Shown: positions 26,791 to 34,776, counted from the stretch's first letter. The stretch: DNA of 64,000 nucleotides from Bacteroides sp. (GCA_021202275.1 JAJQDI010000010.1:62001-126000); one strand, 5' to 3'. Notes: a model not told the origin generated them from the letters alone. A program made the numbers and translations.

Positions 26791-26870
26791 TCCTACACAT
26801 ATCCGGATACTGTCCGCCCCTTACAGGATAGTTACCTGTGTTACAGAAGTTGAGAACCCCTAAGAAACAA

Positions 26871-27179
26871 TTATTTTATTTTTTCTCTCAGAATATCCGG
26901 ATCCTGTCTGCAATCCCAGATATCTGCTATTGTAATAAATTCTTCTTCGATGTAATATACCACTTTATAACGACTCATTACTACAAGGGCTCTGAATAAG
27001 ATAGGTTTATCTGACAAAGATTGTTCCACAGGAGCCATTTGTGGAAAATGGATGAGAAATTCTGCTTCTTCTACAAGCTGACTGTAGAGTCTATCTGCAA
27101 TGGAAGGATGGATCTCGGCATAAAAAGCATAAATGTTATCAAGGCTTTCTACGGCCTTGACAGACCACTTCATTTTCAT
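26871..27179 (-). CDS. ParE/RelE-type toxin
   Basis: 102 residues with the ParE/RelE fold: MKWSVKAVESLDNIYAFYAE at the start and a core ALVVMSRYKVVYYIEEE leading to WDCRQDP. ParE-like members poison gyrase and RelE-like members cleave ribosome-bound mRNA; the sequence alone does not decide between them. It overlaps the antitoxin gene by ATGA (27176-27179) and follows it in the same transcript, as in typical type II modules. Confidence 0.8.
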   Translation of the reverse strand: MKMKWSVKAVESLDNIYAFYAEIHPSIADRLYSQLVEEAEFLIHFPQMAPVEQSLSDKPILFRALVVMSRYKVVYYIEEEFITIADIWDCRQDPDILREKIK

Positions 27180-27418
27180 ACACTCTTTTTATAGCGGTTT
27201 TTTACCTCTGTATGTGTAAAATAATATCCCTCTTCCATACTTTTCACTGCTTCCTCTATTCTTTGCTGCCGTTCTTGCTGCGAATATACACAAGGAGCCA
27301 ACTTACTATCTTTGCTTTTCATATTGTCCAGAATAAATTCCAATTCTTCAAATGTATTCTCGTCAATATCAGTTAAGACAGTCTTTATAAATTCGGCTTT
27401 TCTTTCTAATACCGTCAT
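27176..27418 (-). CDS. Antitoxin of the ParE/RelE-type pair
   Basis: 80 residues, highly charged and helical (ERKAEFIKTVLTDIDENTFEELEFIL) with a short basic C-terminus. In the usual order the antitoxin gene precedes the toxin, as here. The DNA-binding domain is not obvious from motifs. An inverted repeat AAGTA/TACTT at 27434-27449 lies 16-31 bases upstream of its start and may be the autoregulatory operator. Confidence 0.7.
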   Translation of the reverse strand: MTVLERKAEFIKTVLTDIDENTFEELEFILDNMKSKDSKLAPCVYSQQERQQRIEEAVKSMEEGYYFTHTEVKNRYKKSV

Positions 27419-27433
27419 ATTCTTATTGTTTTA

Positions 27434-27449
27434 AAGTACTAAGATACTT
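27434..27449. promoter_or_regulatory. Candidate toxin-antitoxin operator
   Basis: AAGTA (27434-27438) and TACTT (27445-27449) form a dyad immediately upstream of the antitoxin ATG. Confidence 0.35.
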
Positions 27450-27661
27450 CCTTTTATACGGTTTCGCAAATTCTTATCACATTTTTAGTTTCCTTTAATG
27501 TTCACATGAACAAAGAATTACTATCACTTCCGGATTCGTTAAGAAAAGAGTAGATATTTTTTTATTAAAGTATGCTCTCATTCGGCTTCTGAATGCTCAT
27601 TAAATAAGTATTCATTGTATATACATTGCTGCATTCATCTAAAAGAAAGGGATTATCTGTA

Positions 27662-27753
27662 GAGACGCACGGCGTGCGTCTCCGCGATGCAGGTCCAACA
27701 AAAAGATGATATGTCTTCCCACTCGGTATGCCGAGACGCACGCCGTACGTCTC
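27662..27753. repeat. Facing pair of GACGCAC palindromic units, copies B and C
   Basis: Copy B (27662-27682) is a perfect GAGACGCACG-G-CGTGCGTCTC dyad in plus orientation. Copy C (27733-27753) is in minus orientation with one change in its right arm. The flanking CTGTAGAGAC and CATCGCGG-like ends match copy D. The pair can fold into one larger hairpin. Confidence 0.75.
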
Positions 27754-28258
27754 TACAGGTTATCGGAGTAATATAATACCATATTAGTTATATTCCCTCA
27801 ATCGAATATCAACCCTTACATTTTTATTTAGTTGTTCAAAGATAAGTTTTTAATACAAATTCTCAGTACCATTCTTTCCTCTCAATAGAAAAATCAGATG
27901 AATCCTGATTTGCCTTTCTCGGTATATTAGCCTATTTTTGTGGGTAAGGAATTGGTAACCTATGAAAGGCAGCTTTACCTCATCTATCGTTTTGCCTACT
28001 CATTGTATCTGTTGCTGATCCTTATTATTTGAATGAACCGGTTCGTTGTCTGTAGGGACAATGAGCCAACCTCCTGTCTTAAAGAGTCTGCGGACTGTTT
28101 AAGAAAATAGGAGTGTATACGAACAGAAAGGGATTTTGGCAATTTATTTTGCAGCTTTACCTCAATGATCCGGCAAAATATTTCGTCAGAATACTGCATC
28201 ACTTTTTCTGAAACCTAGAAAGAGTGATGTAGCTATGTGATTGTATAAACAGATAGAA

Positions 28259-28352
28259 GCTACATAAGGTATATGCAATGCAGAATCTTATGTAGGCTGA
28301 CCGTTGTTTAGATAAATCCCCTTTCTATGTGAGATAGAAACAATTATCTAAA
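28259..28352 (+). promoter_or_regulatory. Structured leader of the 79-codon gene
   Basis: Two hairpins lie right upstream of the ATG at 28365. TACATAAG pairs with CTTATGTA, and TTTAGATAA (28307-28315) pairs with TTATCTAAA (28344-28352), the latter enclosing TTTCTAT/ATAGAAA. The nested helices end 12 bases before the start codon and could hide or expose it. Confidence 0.4.
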
Positions 28353-28364
28353 TAACAAATAAAT

Positions 28365-28604
28365 ATGGTGTCCGTTTATATCTTGACCTTTAAAGAAACA
28401 AATGAGAAGCATTACTTTACAAGTCTTGTAGCTCTTTATGAGAATTTTGATTCTGATGTTTTAAAAGTAAAATATACCACCCTTAGTAAACGTGGTTTCA
28501 AAACTGAAGGCCCTTACGAAAATAAAGCCATTAAAATTGTAAAGATCACGGCACTAAGTAAAGGGGATGCTGAAAAATTGGGATTAAAGAAAAAAGAGAA
28601 ATAA
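28365..28604 (+). CDS. Small hypothetical protein (79 aa)
   Basis: Complete ATG-TAA frame with YILTFKETNEKHYFTSLVAL, a middle that reads LYENFDSDVLKVKY, and a very basic tail (KKKEK). It is AT-rich and lies between inverted GCAGCTTTACCTC ends. The fold looks like a short alpha/beta domain of the type found in many uncharacterised accessory and phage-region genes of Bacteroidales. Function unknown. Confidence 0.5.
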   Translation: MVSVYILTFKETNEKHYFTSLVALYENFDSDVLKVKYTTLSKRGFKTEGPYENKAIKIVKITALSKGDAEKLGLKKKEK

Positions 28605-28999
28605 GAGTATACAACAAGAAAAAACAACGGCAAATACAACTATTTCCCGTGAAAACACTTGTTTTTTATAAATTTCTCCTTATCTTTGTGGCGAGGTAAA
28701 GCTGCATATCTTATATGTTGCTTAGCAAAAATCCATCAGGCAAGTTCCATAGTTATGGAAAGATTGCTATGTTGGATAATACTCCTACAAAAGTGAAAAC
28801 AAGTTTGTTTGTTTCTTAACTTGGCATTTTTGTAGTAACAAAAGGTGAAAGATTTTTTTGTTTCTCCTATTAACGAACGGACTAATGGGATATATAAGAA
28901 ATATTTCTCCTTTAAAAGAACATCGTCAGGCGATAACAGAGAGAGTTAGGAAATGAAATTATCAACCTTTAATCTGGAGAAAAAATGAAATAAAGTTTC

Positions 29000-29007
29000 T
29001 ATCTTTG
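29000..29007 (+). promoter_or_regulatory. -7 element of the structured RNA
   Basis: TATCTTTG, exact TAnnTTTG. It predicts transcription from about 29013. The -33 is weak (TCTG, 28973-28976). Confidence 0.55.
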
Positions 29008-29012
29008 CATAG

Positions 29013-29235
29013 TATAGTCAAGCGAGACAAAAAATACATACTATATATGCGGAACATTTTACAATTCGATTGGAAATTCGGCAAAAATTACCAATAGACT
29101 CGAAAAGTAAAATGAGAGGCAGCGTCTATGTCTAAAAATTGGCATAGGCGTCTCTCATAATTCGAGTCTAGGGTTTGCCGAAACCTCCAATCAAGTTATG
29201 TAGAGACAGCCTATGCTTTTTTTTAGGCATTTTTT
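29013..29235 (+). ncRNA. 6S-like / Bacteroidales-1-type structured RNA candidate
   Basis: A -7 box at 29000-29007 precedes a stretch with an almost continuous rod from 29068 to 29192. Helices are GATTGG/CCAATC, a 9-bp TTCGGCAAA/TTTGCCGAA, a 10-bp TAGACTCGAA/TTCGAGTCTA, and ATGAGAG plus GCGTCTATG closing on the loop 29131-29142. They are separated by asymmetric internal loops. A 3' segment (29202-29216) can pair instead with 29142-29155, and a small hairpin GCCTA/TAGGC with a T-run ends at about 29235. A long rod bounded by a Bacteroidetes promoter and a terminator resembles the Bacteroidales-1 family, which has been proposed to be 6S RNA. Identity needs a covariance-model search. Confidence 0.55.
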
Positions 29236-29285
29236 ATCCGATCCTATTTACATGGAAGTCATTGGAAAACACATAAAAAGACCTT

Positions 29286-29696
29286 ATGATAGAAGATGAA
29301 GACTCCTATACGCCGCTTTTTATTAAACTAATCAGGCTATGGCAAGTAAGAGTCATTCTTTATACAGTGGTATTTGTGGTAGTAGCTGTTTTTCTTTACT
29401 GGCAGTTGTTTCTTCATCCCTTAGAGACCATCAGGCAATTAAACGTACCGGAGAATAGTTTTATGTGGACAACTTTCAGAAAGGGCATAGCCGTCGGATA
29501 CCTGTGCAGTTACCTGCCACTGGCAGTCTTCTACTTCCTGGAGTTCGCATCTTACGAAGTATATAACACGGACATATACTATGAAATACAGCACATACAG
29601 GCAAGCCGCAGGGTCCGCAGGGGCATACTCCTTGCAGCCGTGATCATCACTTGCTCTATACCCATTGTCATACTAAGCAACCCCCTACCAGTGTAG
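29286..29696 (+). CDS. Hypothetical membrane protein (136 aa)
   Basis: An acidic start (MIEDEDSY) precedes three predicted TM helices: near VILYTVVFVVVAVFLYWQLF, GYLCSYLPLAVFYFLEF and GILLAAVIITCSIPIVIL. No known domain. It lies 50 bases after the end of the structured RNA with the same orientation. If that RNA were a leader instead of a free RNA, this would be its regulated gene. Function unknown. Confidence 0.65.
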   Translation: MIEDEDSYTPLFIKLIRLWQVRVILYTVVFVVVAVFLYWQLFLHPLETIRQLNVPENSFMWTTFRKGIAVGYLCSYLPLAVFYFLEFASYEVYNTDIYYEIQHIQASRRVRRGILLAAVIITCSIPIVILSNPLPV

Positions 29697-29732
29697 TTGT
29701 TGTAGTGTGAGCGGTGCAACTAAGCACCCACA

Positions 29733-29773
29733 GAAGAGCGCACATGGAATACAGAAGGAAGTGTGCGCTCTTC
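29733..29773. terminator. 12-bp hairpin after the membrane protein gene
   Basis: GAAGAGCGCACA (29733-29744) pairs with TGTGCGCTCTTC (29762-29773) around a 17-base loop; no long T-run follows. A related hairpin GGGAGCGC/GCGCTCCC lies at 29902-29937. Confidence 0.4.
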
Positions 29774-30052
29774 ATTAGACTTTACCAAAAAGGGGAGGAT
29801 CAGTCTTTCAGACAAATCTCTGATCTGAGAGAAGTTATACCTATGCATTTCAAACATGGAAACAACATAACCACAATGACTATATAAAGGATGTAGAAGC
29901 AGGGAGCGCACATAGAAAATGTATATCGCGCGCTCCCTATTCAACCATAGAAGAACATCTACTCCCGGATAAGAATCTCAGGTTGGTATCACCTCTACCG
30001 ATGATACCCGGACCTTTACCACCAGATCAACACATAATAATCAGCATAGTTT

Positions 30053-30454
30053 ATGAAACCACATTGGATTGATTTCCCCAGGATCGTCTCTTTTTTCCGG
30101 AATTGGAGAAAAAGAAAATAAACATCCCTTCCCGTAGCAGCACATCCACACATCGCACCTGTTACCACCCCCGAAGGCATTGTGCACCTGTGTTGCAACA
30201 TTGTAAGGAAGAAAGAACTTTATCTGCGTACCCAGGCACAGCGTTTAGATCCCGTCAGCATCCAGTATATAGTAGAACCGGGAGAGCCTGACGGATATAA
30301 GGGATTGCGCATAGAGACCCGCGAATATACCCTGTGGTGTCAGTTATGTACCACGGAGGAAAACTCAGAAAAAGAGCCGTCCTCTGCCTACTGCCGCACA
30401 GTAATCATGTATTTTTATGGCAGTGACAAAGTAAAGGCTTTCCTACAGACCTGA
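30053..30454 (+). pseudogene. Reading frame with one in-frame TAA, unknown protein
   Basis: ATG at 30053 opens a frame (MKPHWIDFPRIVSFFRN) ending in TAA at 30119-30121; the same frame then runs uninterrupted from 30122 to 30454. The downstream part has good codon use and reads PEGIVHLCCNIVRKKELYLRT, with a cysteine-rich start and TLWCQLCTTEEN later. It could be a ~133-codon gene disrupted by a nonsense change, or two units with a GTG start at 30182. No homologue recognised. Confidence 0.4.
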
Positions 30455-30670
30455 AGAATAAGCGGCGCTTCCGGTGTATCTGGGAACACCGCTGGCTGGA
30501 TCTACAGGAAAAGCACGTGAAGATCATTCTGAAAATATCCAAAAGAGCCAGAATACCTCACTGTCTTATCTTTGATATATGGAACGATTAACCACATAGA
30601 CAGGTCAGAGAAAGTAGCAGCGCAGAATAGGACTATTTTCTCCTTTCAAAATCTCTCGGTTCATCCATAC

Positions 30671-31117
30671 TTATAGGCAAATGTCAGGCGCTCTCCAACG
30701 CATCAGCCACTCTTTTTCTCCGGTAGCCGCATCCACACGTTCTTCCTGGCAAACAAAACCCTGCTTCCGGTAAAATCTCAGGGAAGCCTCGTTTTTTGTA
30801 TATACAGCCAGTGTGATCTCCCTGCGATCTTTGCGCACAGACTCGAGCAATTGACTTCCGATCCCTTCGCCCTGGCGCGAAGGAGTAACAAACAGAGCAG
30901 CCAGATAGTCTTCTACCATAGCAATAAATCCTTCCGGACAGCCTGTCCGGGGATGTTCGTATACAAAGACCTGCGCGGCAGGAAGATATACTGTACGCAT
31001 ATCTTCCGCTTTTTCTTTCCAGTAACGTTCCGGAATGAAATCGTGAGCCAACAGAGAGGCATCGAGCCAGATCTGTACCAGCCTTTCTGTATCTTCCTGG
31101 CAAAAGGGTCGTATCAT
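30671..31117 (-). CDS. GNAT acetyltransferase
   Basis: 148 residues of the GNAT fold, starting MIRPFCQEDTERLVQIW. The acetyl-CoA pyrophosphate loop corresponds to SRQGEGIGSQLL (QxxGxG/A), preceded by LAALFVTP and followed by NEASLRFYRKQGF. It transfers an acetyl group to an unknown amine. Divergent from the second GNAT gene at 31194 with overlapping promoters. Confidence 0.85.
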   Translation of the reverse strand: MIRPFCQEDTERLVQIWLDASLLAHDFIPERYWKEKAEDMRTVYLPAAQVFVYEHPRTGCPEGFIAMVEDYLAALFVTPSRQGEGIGSQLLESVRKDRREITLAVYTKNEASLRFYRKQGFVCQEERVDAATGEKEWLMRWRAPDICL

Positions 31118-31160
31118 AAAAAAACAGATTTAACAGAACCGGGATATGTTCGTTTTTATA

Positions 31161-31176
31161 TACCTTTGCAAAGATA
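31161..31176. promoter_or_regulatory. Overlapping divergent -7 elements in one palindrome
   Basis: TACCTTTG on the plus strand (31161-31168) abuts TATCTTTG on the minus strand (31169-31176), a 16-base near-palindrome. It places the rightward GNAT-VOC start and the leftward GNAT start on top of one another, so binding may be mutually exclusive. Confidence 0.6.
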
Positions 31177-31193
31177 CCCCAAAATAACCAATC

Positions 31194-31712
31194 ATGGAAT
31201 ATACCTTACGTCCGTGGCAACCGGAAGATGCGGTTTCTCTGGCCCGATACATCAACAACATACATATCTGGAACCAGGTGCGCGACGCCCTTCCGTATCC
31301 TTATACGGAAGCAGATGCCCGTTCGTACATCGCTATGACGCAGGAAGAGGCCGCTAAAAGTGCACCTGTTAACTTTGCTGTTGTCATCGACGGCAAAGCC
31401 GTAGGCGGTGTAGGTTTTATACCCGGACAGGATGTAGAACGTATCTCCGCGGAGATCGGCTATTGGCTGGGAGAACCCTTCTGGGGAAAAGGCATCATGA
31501 CAGATGTGGTGCGTAGAGCCTCTTTACAGGCTTTTCAGACTCTGCCTGTCACCCGCTTGCATGCGGGAGTTTTCGGGAAAAATCCGGCCTCCATGCGGGT
31601 ACTCGAAAAAGCGGGATATGCGAAAGAGGGGATAGCCCGCAAAGCAGTGATCAAAAACGGAGAGATCATGGATTTCCATCTGTATGCGTTACTTAAAGAA
31701 GATATAGTATGA
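31194..31712 (+). CDS. GNAT acetyltransferase (RimJ/RimL-like)
   Basis: 172 residues of the RimJ/RimL-type GNAT group (LRPWQPEDAVSLARYINN and ISAEIGYWLGEPFWGKGIMTD at the acetyl-CoA site, MRVLEKAGY near the C-terminus). This group acetylates protein N-termini or amino-acid-like small molecules; the substrate is unknown here. It overlaps the VOC gene by ATGA (31709-31712), so the two are likely co-translated. Not a paralogue-level duplicate of the divergent GNAT. Confidence 0.85.
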   Translation: MEYTLRPWQPEDAVSLARYINNIHIWNQVRDALPYPYTEADARSYIAMTQEEAAKSAPVNFAVVIDGKAVGGVGFIPGQDVERISAEIGYWLGEPFWGKGIMTDVVRRASLQAFQTLPVTRLHAGVFGKNPASMRVLEKAGYAKEGIARKAVIKNGEIMDFHLYALLKEDIV

Positions 31713-32098
31713 AGATCAGTCACATAGCTATCTGGACTGCCGACCTGGAAACACTCAGAGAGTTCTATATAACCTACTTTGAAGGCCGCAGCGGAGAGAA
31801 GTACACCAATCCCCGTAAAGGATTTCAGTCGTACTTTGTCTACTTCGGAGAAGAAAAAAACGCCTCTCTGGAAATCATGCAAAGAGCAGACATCACCCGG
31901 ATACATGTTCCCGAAGAATACATCGGCATCACTCACATCGCATTCTCCACAGGCAGTAAAGAGAAAGTGAACCTACTGACGGAACAACTACGAAAAGATG
32001 GTTTTCGCATTGTCGGAGAGCCCCGCACCACGGGAGACGGATATTACGAAAGTGTAGTGCTCGATCCCGATGGGAACCGGGTGGAGATTACCGATTAG
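31709..32098 (+). CDS. VOC-superfamily (glyoxalase/dioxygenase-like) protein
   Basis: 129 residues in two beta-alpha-beta-beta-beta halves. Typical metal ligands are His in ISHIAIWTADL, Glu in ASLEIM, His in GITHIAFS and Glu in DGNRVEITD. Family members include glyoxalase I, FosA-type resistance proteins and dioxygenases. Coupled to a GNAT gene, so a detoxification pair is plausible but unproved. Confidence 0.85.
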   Translation: MKISHIAIWTADLETLREFYITYFEGRSGEKYTNPRKGFQSYFVYFGEEKNASLEIMQRADITRIHVPEEYIGITHIAFSTGSKEKVNLLTEQLRKDGFRIVGEPRTTGDGYYESVVLDPDGNRVEITD

Positions 32099-32299
32099 AT
32101 CCGGTCAGAAACTGTTCTTCGTCCGCTGCACGAAGTATATTCCGCGATCGGTATACTTACCACTCAGGTATGCAGACACAAAGAAAATCATTCCCGGAAC
32201 AATTATATGACCTATAGGATTTGTCTTTGATGTACAAAGATAAAATCTCACTCTCATCAACAAGAGCAATTTTAAGAGTTTAATCCCGTTTATTCTACT

Positions 32300-32488
32300 A
32301 TGAACACAAACAAAAAATACAGATCCTTATACTATATAGCTGTTATTCTATTTATCGTATATTTTGTCACCCTATCCATACCTGACTTGCATACAGAAGA
32401 GAATCAAATTTATGGTAAAGTTCTGTTTATACTACCCTTTCTTCTATTATTGATCTATGATCGGCTAAAGAACAAGAAATCAAAATAA
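32300..32488 (+). CDS. Small two-helix membrane protein (62 aa)
   Basis: ATG start and TAA stop. Two hydrophobic helices, YYIAVILFIVYFVTLSI and VLFILPFLLLLIYD, are joined by a polar loop, with a basic C-terminus (RLKNKKSK). Unknown family. It stands alone, about 200 bases after the VOC gene. Confidence 0.6.
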   Translation: MNTNKKYRSLYYIAVILFIVYFVTLSIPDLHTEENQIYGKVLFILPFLLLLIYDRLKNKKSK

Positions 32489-32615
32489 TTCACTTGCTAC
32501 TTTGATTCCCTACATTCCAACAAGGCTGCATAGTATATCTCACAGCAGTCTGTCGGATATAACTGTTGCCGGCAAGGATTGCCTTACTACGAATTTAATA
32601 AATAAAAAGAGAGTC

Positions 32616-32651
32616 TTTATTTTTCTAATCTGATCGTATTAGAAAAATAAA
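32616..32651. terminator. AT-rich hairpin at the beta-helix gene 3' end
   Basis: A 14-bp perfect stem (32616-32629 with 32638-32651) with an 8-base loop, touching the stop of the leftward gene. A-rich and T-rich sides make it a plausible bidirectional terminator. Confidence 0.65.
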
Positions 32652-34433
32652 TCATTTATTCCATACGCCGTTTACACATAATCTTACTATAACCGGTGAT
32701 CCTGCAAGCCAATTAGAAGCCAATGAATCATCATAAATTATAAAAGAATCAACCTCCGGAAGAATAGGTCTCAGACGAATCAAAACACTTTCTTGTGGGA
32801 AATTATTATCATTTCCCCTCACCACTATTTCACTAATCAATTTATAAGCCTGAATGGAATCCATAAAACTAAAATATACAGGTTTTATATTTGAGAAATA
32901 GTTGTTTGTTATTCTTATATTCTTTATATAATACTCTGAATTTATTGCTCCAGGATTTGAAGTTCTATTTCCTCCCTGCTTATCCCCCCAATTCAAAAAA
33001 CGATTGTTGTGAATAGTAAAGTTTTCAACATTATCAAAATAAATACAAGAACCTGCTATTTCAGAAGTGGGATTTATGACTTCCAATGTATTGTTGGCAA
33101 CAGTTACGTTGTAATATCTTATGTCATGTTCATAACCTGTCTGTTGCATGGTCCTTTGCCTGCCCTTTATCGGATTACCGATAGCTGTTATCGTATTATT
33201 CACAATATCCAGATTATACATATTTTCATAGGTAGACAACCAATCCCCTTCTTCCTGATTTGTCTGGACCAGATCCTCCCAACAACTTATACCTGTATAT
33301 ACTCCGTTGATAATATTTCCTTCTATTTTTATATTACTTCCTACAATGTTTATACCCTCTACATAAGATTCTATTTCAGATGTATCCAAATATCCATCGT
33401 TGGTAATAATATTATTCCTTATGATCGTATTATCCGCATGTAGTCTGGATTCCTGACAATTAATTCCACGACGTTTGATATGATATAGAAAATTATTCTC
33501 AATAATTGAATTTTTAGCTATACATCCAATCGCAGAAGTTTTGGTTTCTCCAATTTGATTATTCGCAATATATGCGCGACCATCATAAATATATATGGAT
33601 GTGTAAGATCTAAAATTATTATAGCATCTGTTTCGCATGAAATTCACTTTACCGAATTCATTTTTCGAAATACAATATATCACCTCTTTATCCGGATTAT
33701 CAGTAATGGTATTATCTATAATATTTACTGTATCATAATTTTTTATACAAAAAACAGATTTATAGGTCCAGTCTTTTATCTGTATCACATTCAGAGGAAT
33801 CATAGAAGCTGTAAATTTGGTAATGGTACATCCTTCTATATTTACATGCAGACAGTTTTCTATATATATGTTTGACACGGGTTGCCCTTCCATGTTGTTG
33901 ATCCGATCCGTATAGTAATCCCCATTAAAATATAGATTCTTAAATGTTATTTCTTCAACCTCTTCTATGGATGTAAAAATATTCTTAGATACATTTACAC
34001 AGCCATTTTGTTTGACTGCAAGAATTTTACTTTTCTTATTTCCTTCAAACGTAAGATTCTTGTTTATCAAAATATCATTTAATAAATAATTTCCTGTAAA
34101 TTTTATTGTTCCACCTTTAGCTATCAAATGGATACAGTTTTGTATGGCCCGACTGTCATTTGTGACTCCATCACCTACTGCACCAAAGAACTCCGGATAA
34201 TAAATATCATTTAAAGTTTCACCCAATAATATTCCATTCTTCAACATTCCTCCTTCGAATTTGATAAACGAATTCGAAGGAATACAAATAGTTTCATTAT
34301 TTAGATCAAAAACATATGGAATGATATAACATGCATTTTCATAGAGAAGCATATCCTGGGTCAGAATATTAACCCCGTTCACAAAATTCTCTTCTAAATA
34401 AATTCTTTTCAAATTAAATTGATTTACATCCAT
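32652..34433 (-). CDS. Parallel beta-helix protein (pectate-lyase/tail-spike-like)
   Basis: 593 residues from the ATG at 34431-34433. An N-terminal region (VFDLNNETICIPSNSFIKFE, GGMLKNG) precedes GAVGDGVTND (85-94), the entry motif of the pectate-lyase-3/tail-spike superfamily, and then many 20-25-residue repeats with aligned Asn and Ile (NNIITNDG, IEGNIING, VANNTLEV) of a right-handed beta-helix. No signal peptide is visible, which fits phage-structural or tail-spike-like proteins more than a secreted lyase. The gene is strikingly AT-rich against its neighbours, a sign of transfer. A longer start at 34490 would lie inside a terminator stem, so it is rejected. Confidence 0.75.
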   Translation of the reverse strand: MDVNQFNLKRIYLEENFVNGVNILTQDMLLYENACYIIPYVFDLNNETICIPSNSFIKFEGGMLKNGILLGETLNDIYYPEFFGAVGDGVTNDSRAIQNCIHLIAKGGTIKFTGNYLLNDILINKNLTFEGNKKSKILAVKQNGCVNVSKNIFTSIEEVEEITFKNLYFNGDYYTDRINNMEGQPVSNIYIENCLHVNIEGCTITKFTASMIPLNVIQIKDWTYKSVFCIKNYDTVNIIDNTITDNPDKEVIYCISKNEFGKVNFMRNRCYNNFRSYTSIYIYDGRAYIANNQIGETKTSAIGCIAKNSIIENNFLYHIKRRGINCQESRLHADNTIIRNNIITNDGYLDTSEIESYVEGINIVGSNIKIEGNIINGVYTGISCWEDLVQTNQEEGDWLSTYENMYNLDIVNNTITAIGNPIKGRQRTMQQTGYEHDIRYYNVTVANNTLEVINPTSEIAGSCIYFDNVENFTIHNNRFLNWGDKQGGNRTSNPGAINSEYYIKNIRITNNYFSNIKPVYFSFMDSIQAYKLISEIVVRGNDNNFPQESVLIRLRPILPEVDSFIIYDDSLASNWLAGSPVIVRLCVNGVWNK

Positions 34434-34776
34434 AGTAATTTCATTTTTAGATTGGTTGTAAATATTATAAAAAAAGCGCCATTTACCCAAATAGCGCTTA
34501 CTGTTTTATGAATATAATTCCAAAAAGGAACATGCTGTCTGAGCAGTTCGGCATACGTATCCATACATAATGAATGATGGCAGAGACATTGCTCTTACAA
34601 AATTATGTAGAAGGAAACACAGACAGTTTCTTTTGCGGTTCAAATTACTTTGCTTTAAAGTCCGGTATGGAATTATTTCTGTTCCATTTTATCCTCACTC
34701 TGATGTACGGAGAATACAAGAGACCATCTCGATCTCTCCGGCCCACGAAACTGCTCAACAGGCTTTTTGTCTCTTT
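34434..34776. other. 343-base gap without a gene
   Basis: Only the terminator at 34474-34499 is recognisable. A 69-codon frame on the plus strand at 34574 has no supporting signal. Confidence 0.5.
34474..34499 (-). terminator. Intrinsic terminator just upstream of the beta-helix gene
   Basis: On the minus strand AAGCGC (from 34499) and GCGCTT (to 34474) pair with an inner ATTT/AAAT extension, followed by seven T. It would stop leftward transcription from the ECF gene before the beta-helix gene, leaving the latter dependent on a promoter within about 40 bases or on readthrough. Confidence 0.7.

Larger units (their letters stand above)
27419..28364. other. 945-base non-coding accessory gap
   Basis: Contains a facing pair of GACGCAC palindromic units (27662-27753), two copies of GCAGCTTTACCTCA (27969 and 28151) and two hairpins upstream of the 79-codon gene. 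No convincing gene. Confidence 0.6.
27969..28705. repeat. GCAGCTTTACCTCA repeats, two direct and one inverted
   Basis: 14-mer GCAGCTTTACCTCA at 27969-27982 and 28151-28164; its 13-base core is inverted at 28693-28705 (GAGGTAAAGCTGC). The second and third copies bracket the 79-codon gene (28365-28604) as inverted ends of a 555-base unit. The third copy also lies just after a -7-like TATCTTTG (28681-28688). Confidence 0.6.
28605..29285. other. 680-base gap with a promoter and a structured RNA
   Basis: No protein gene. It holds a -7-like TATCTTTG (28681-28688, with CTTG at 28658-28661 at 19-base spacing), the inverted repeat copy at 28693, and the structured RNA candidate at 29013-29235. Confidence 0.6.
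29697..30670. other. 970-base gap with two hairpins and an interrupted frame
   Basis: Holds GC-rich hairpins at 29733-29773 and 29902-29937 and a reading frame interrupted by TAA (30053-30454). A TATCTTTG at 30567-30574 faces right without a gene behind it. Confidence 0.55.

Noticed and set aside
27996..28202. 68-codon frame on the minus strand
   Set aside because: Overlaps a repeat copy and shows no recognisable signals.
29013..29235. Retron-type msr-msd RNA
   Set aside because: The RNA has long inverted arms, but no reverse transcriptase gene follows within the window, and the downstream gene is a membrane protein.
29720..29944. 74-codon frame on the minus strand between hairpins
   Set aside because: The frame spans two hairpins, and its residues show no domain; treated as chance.
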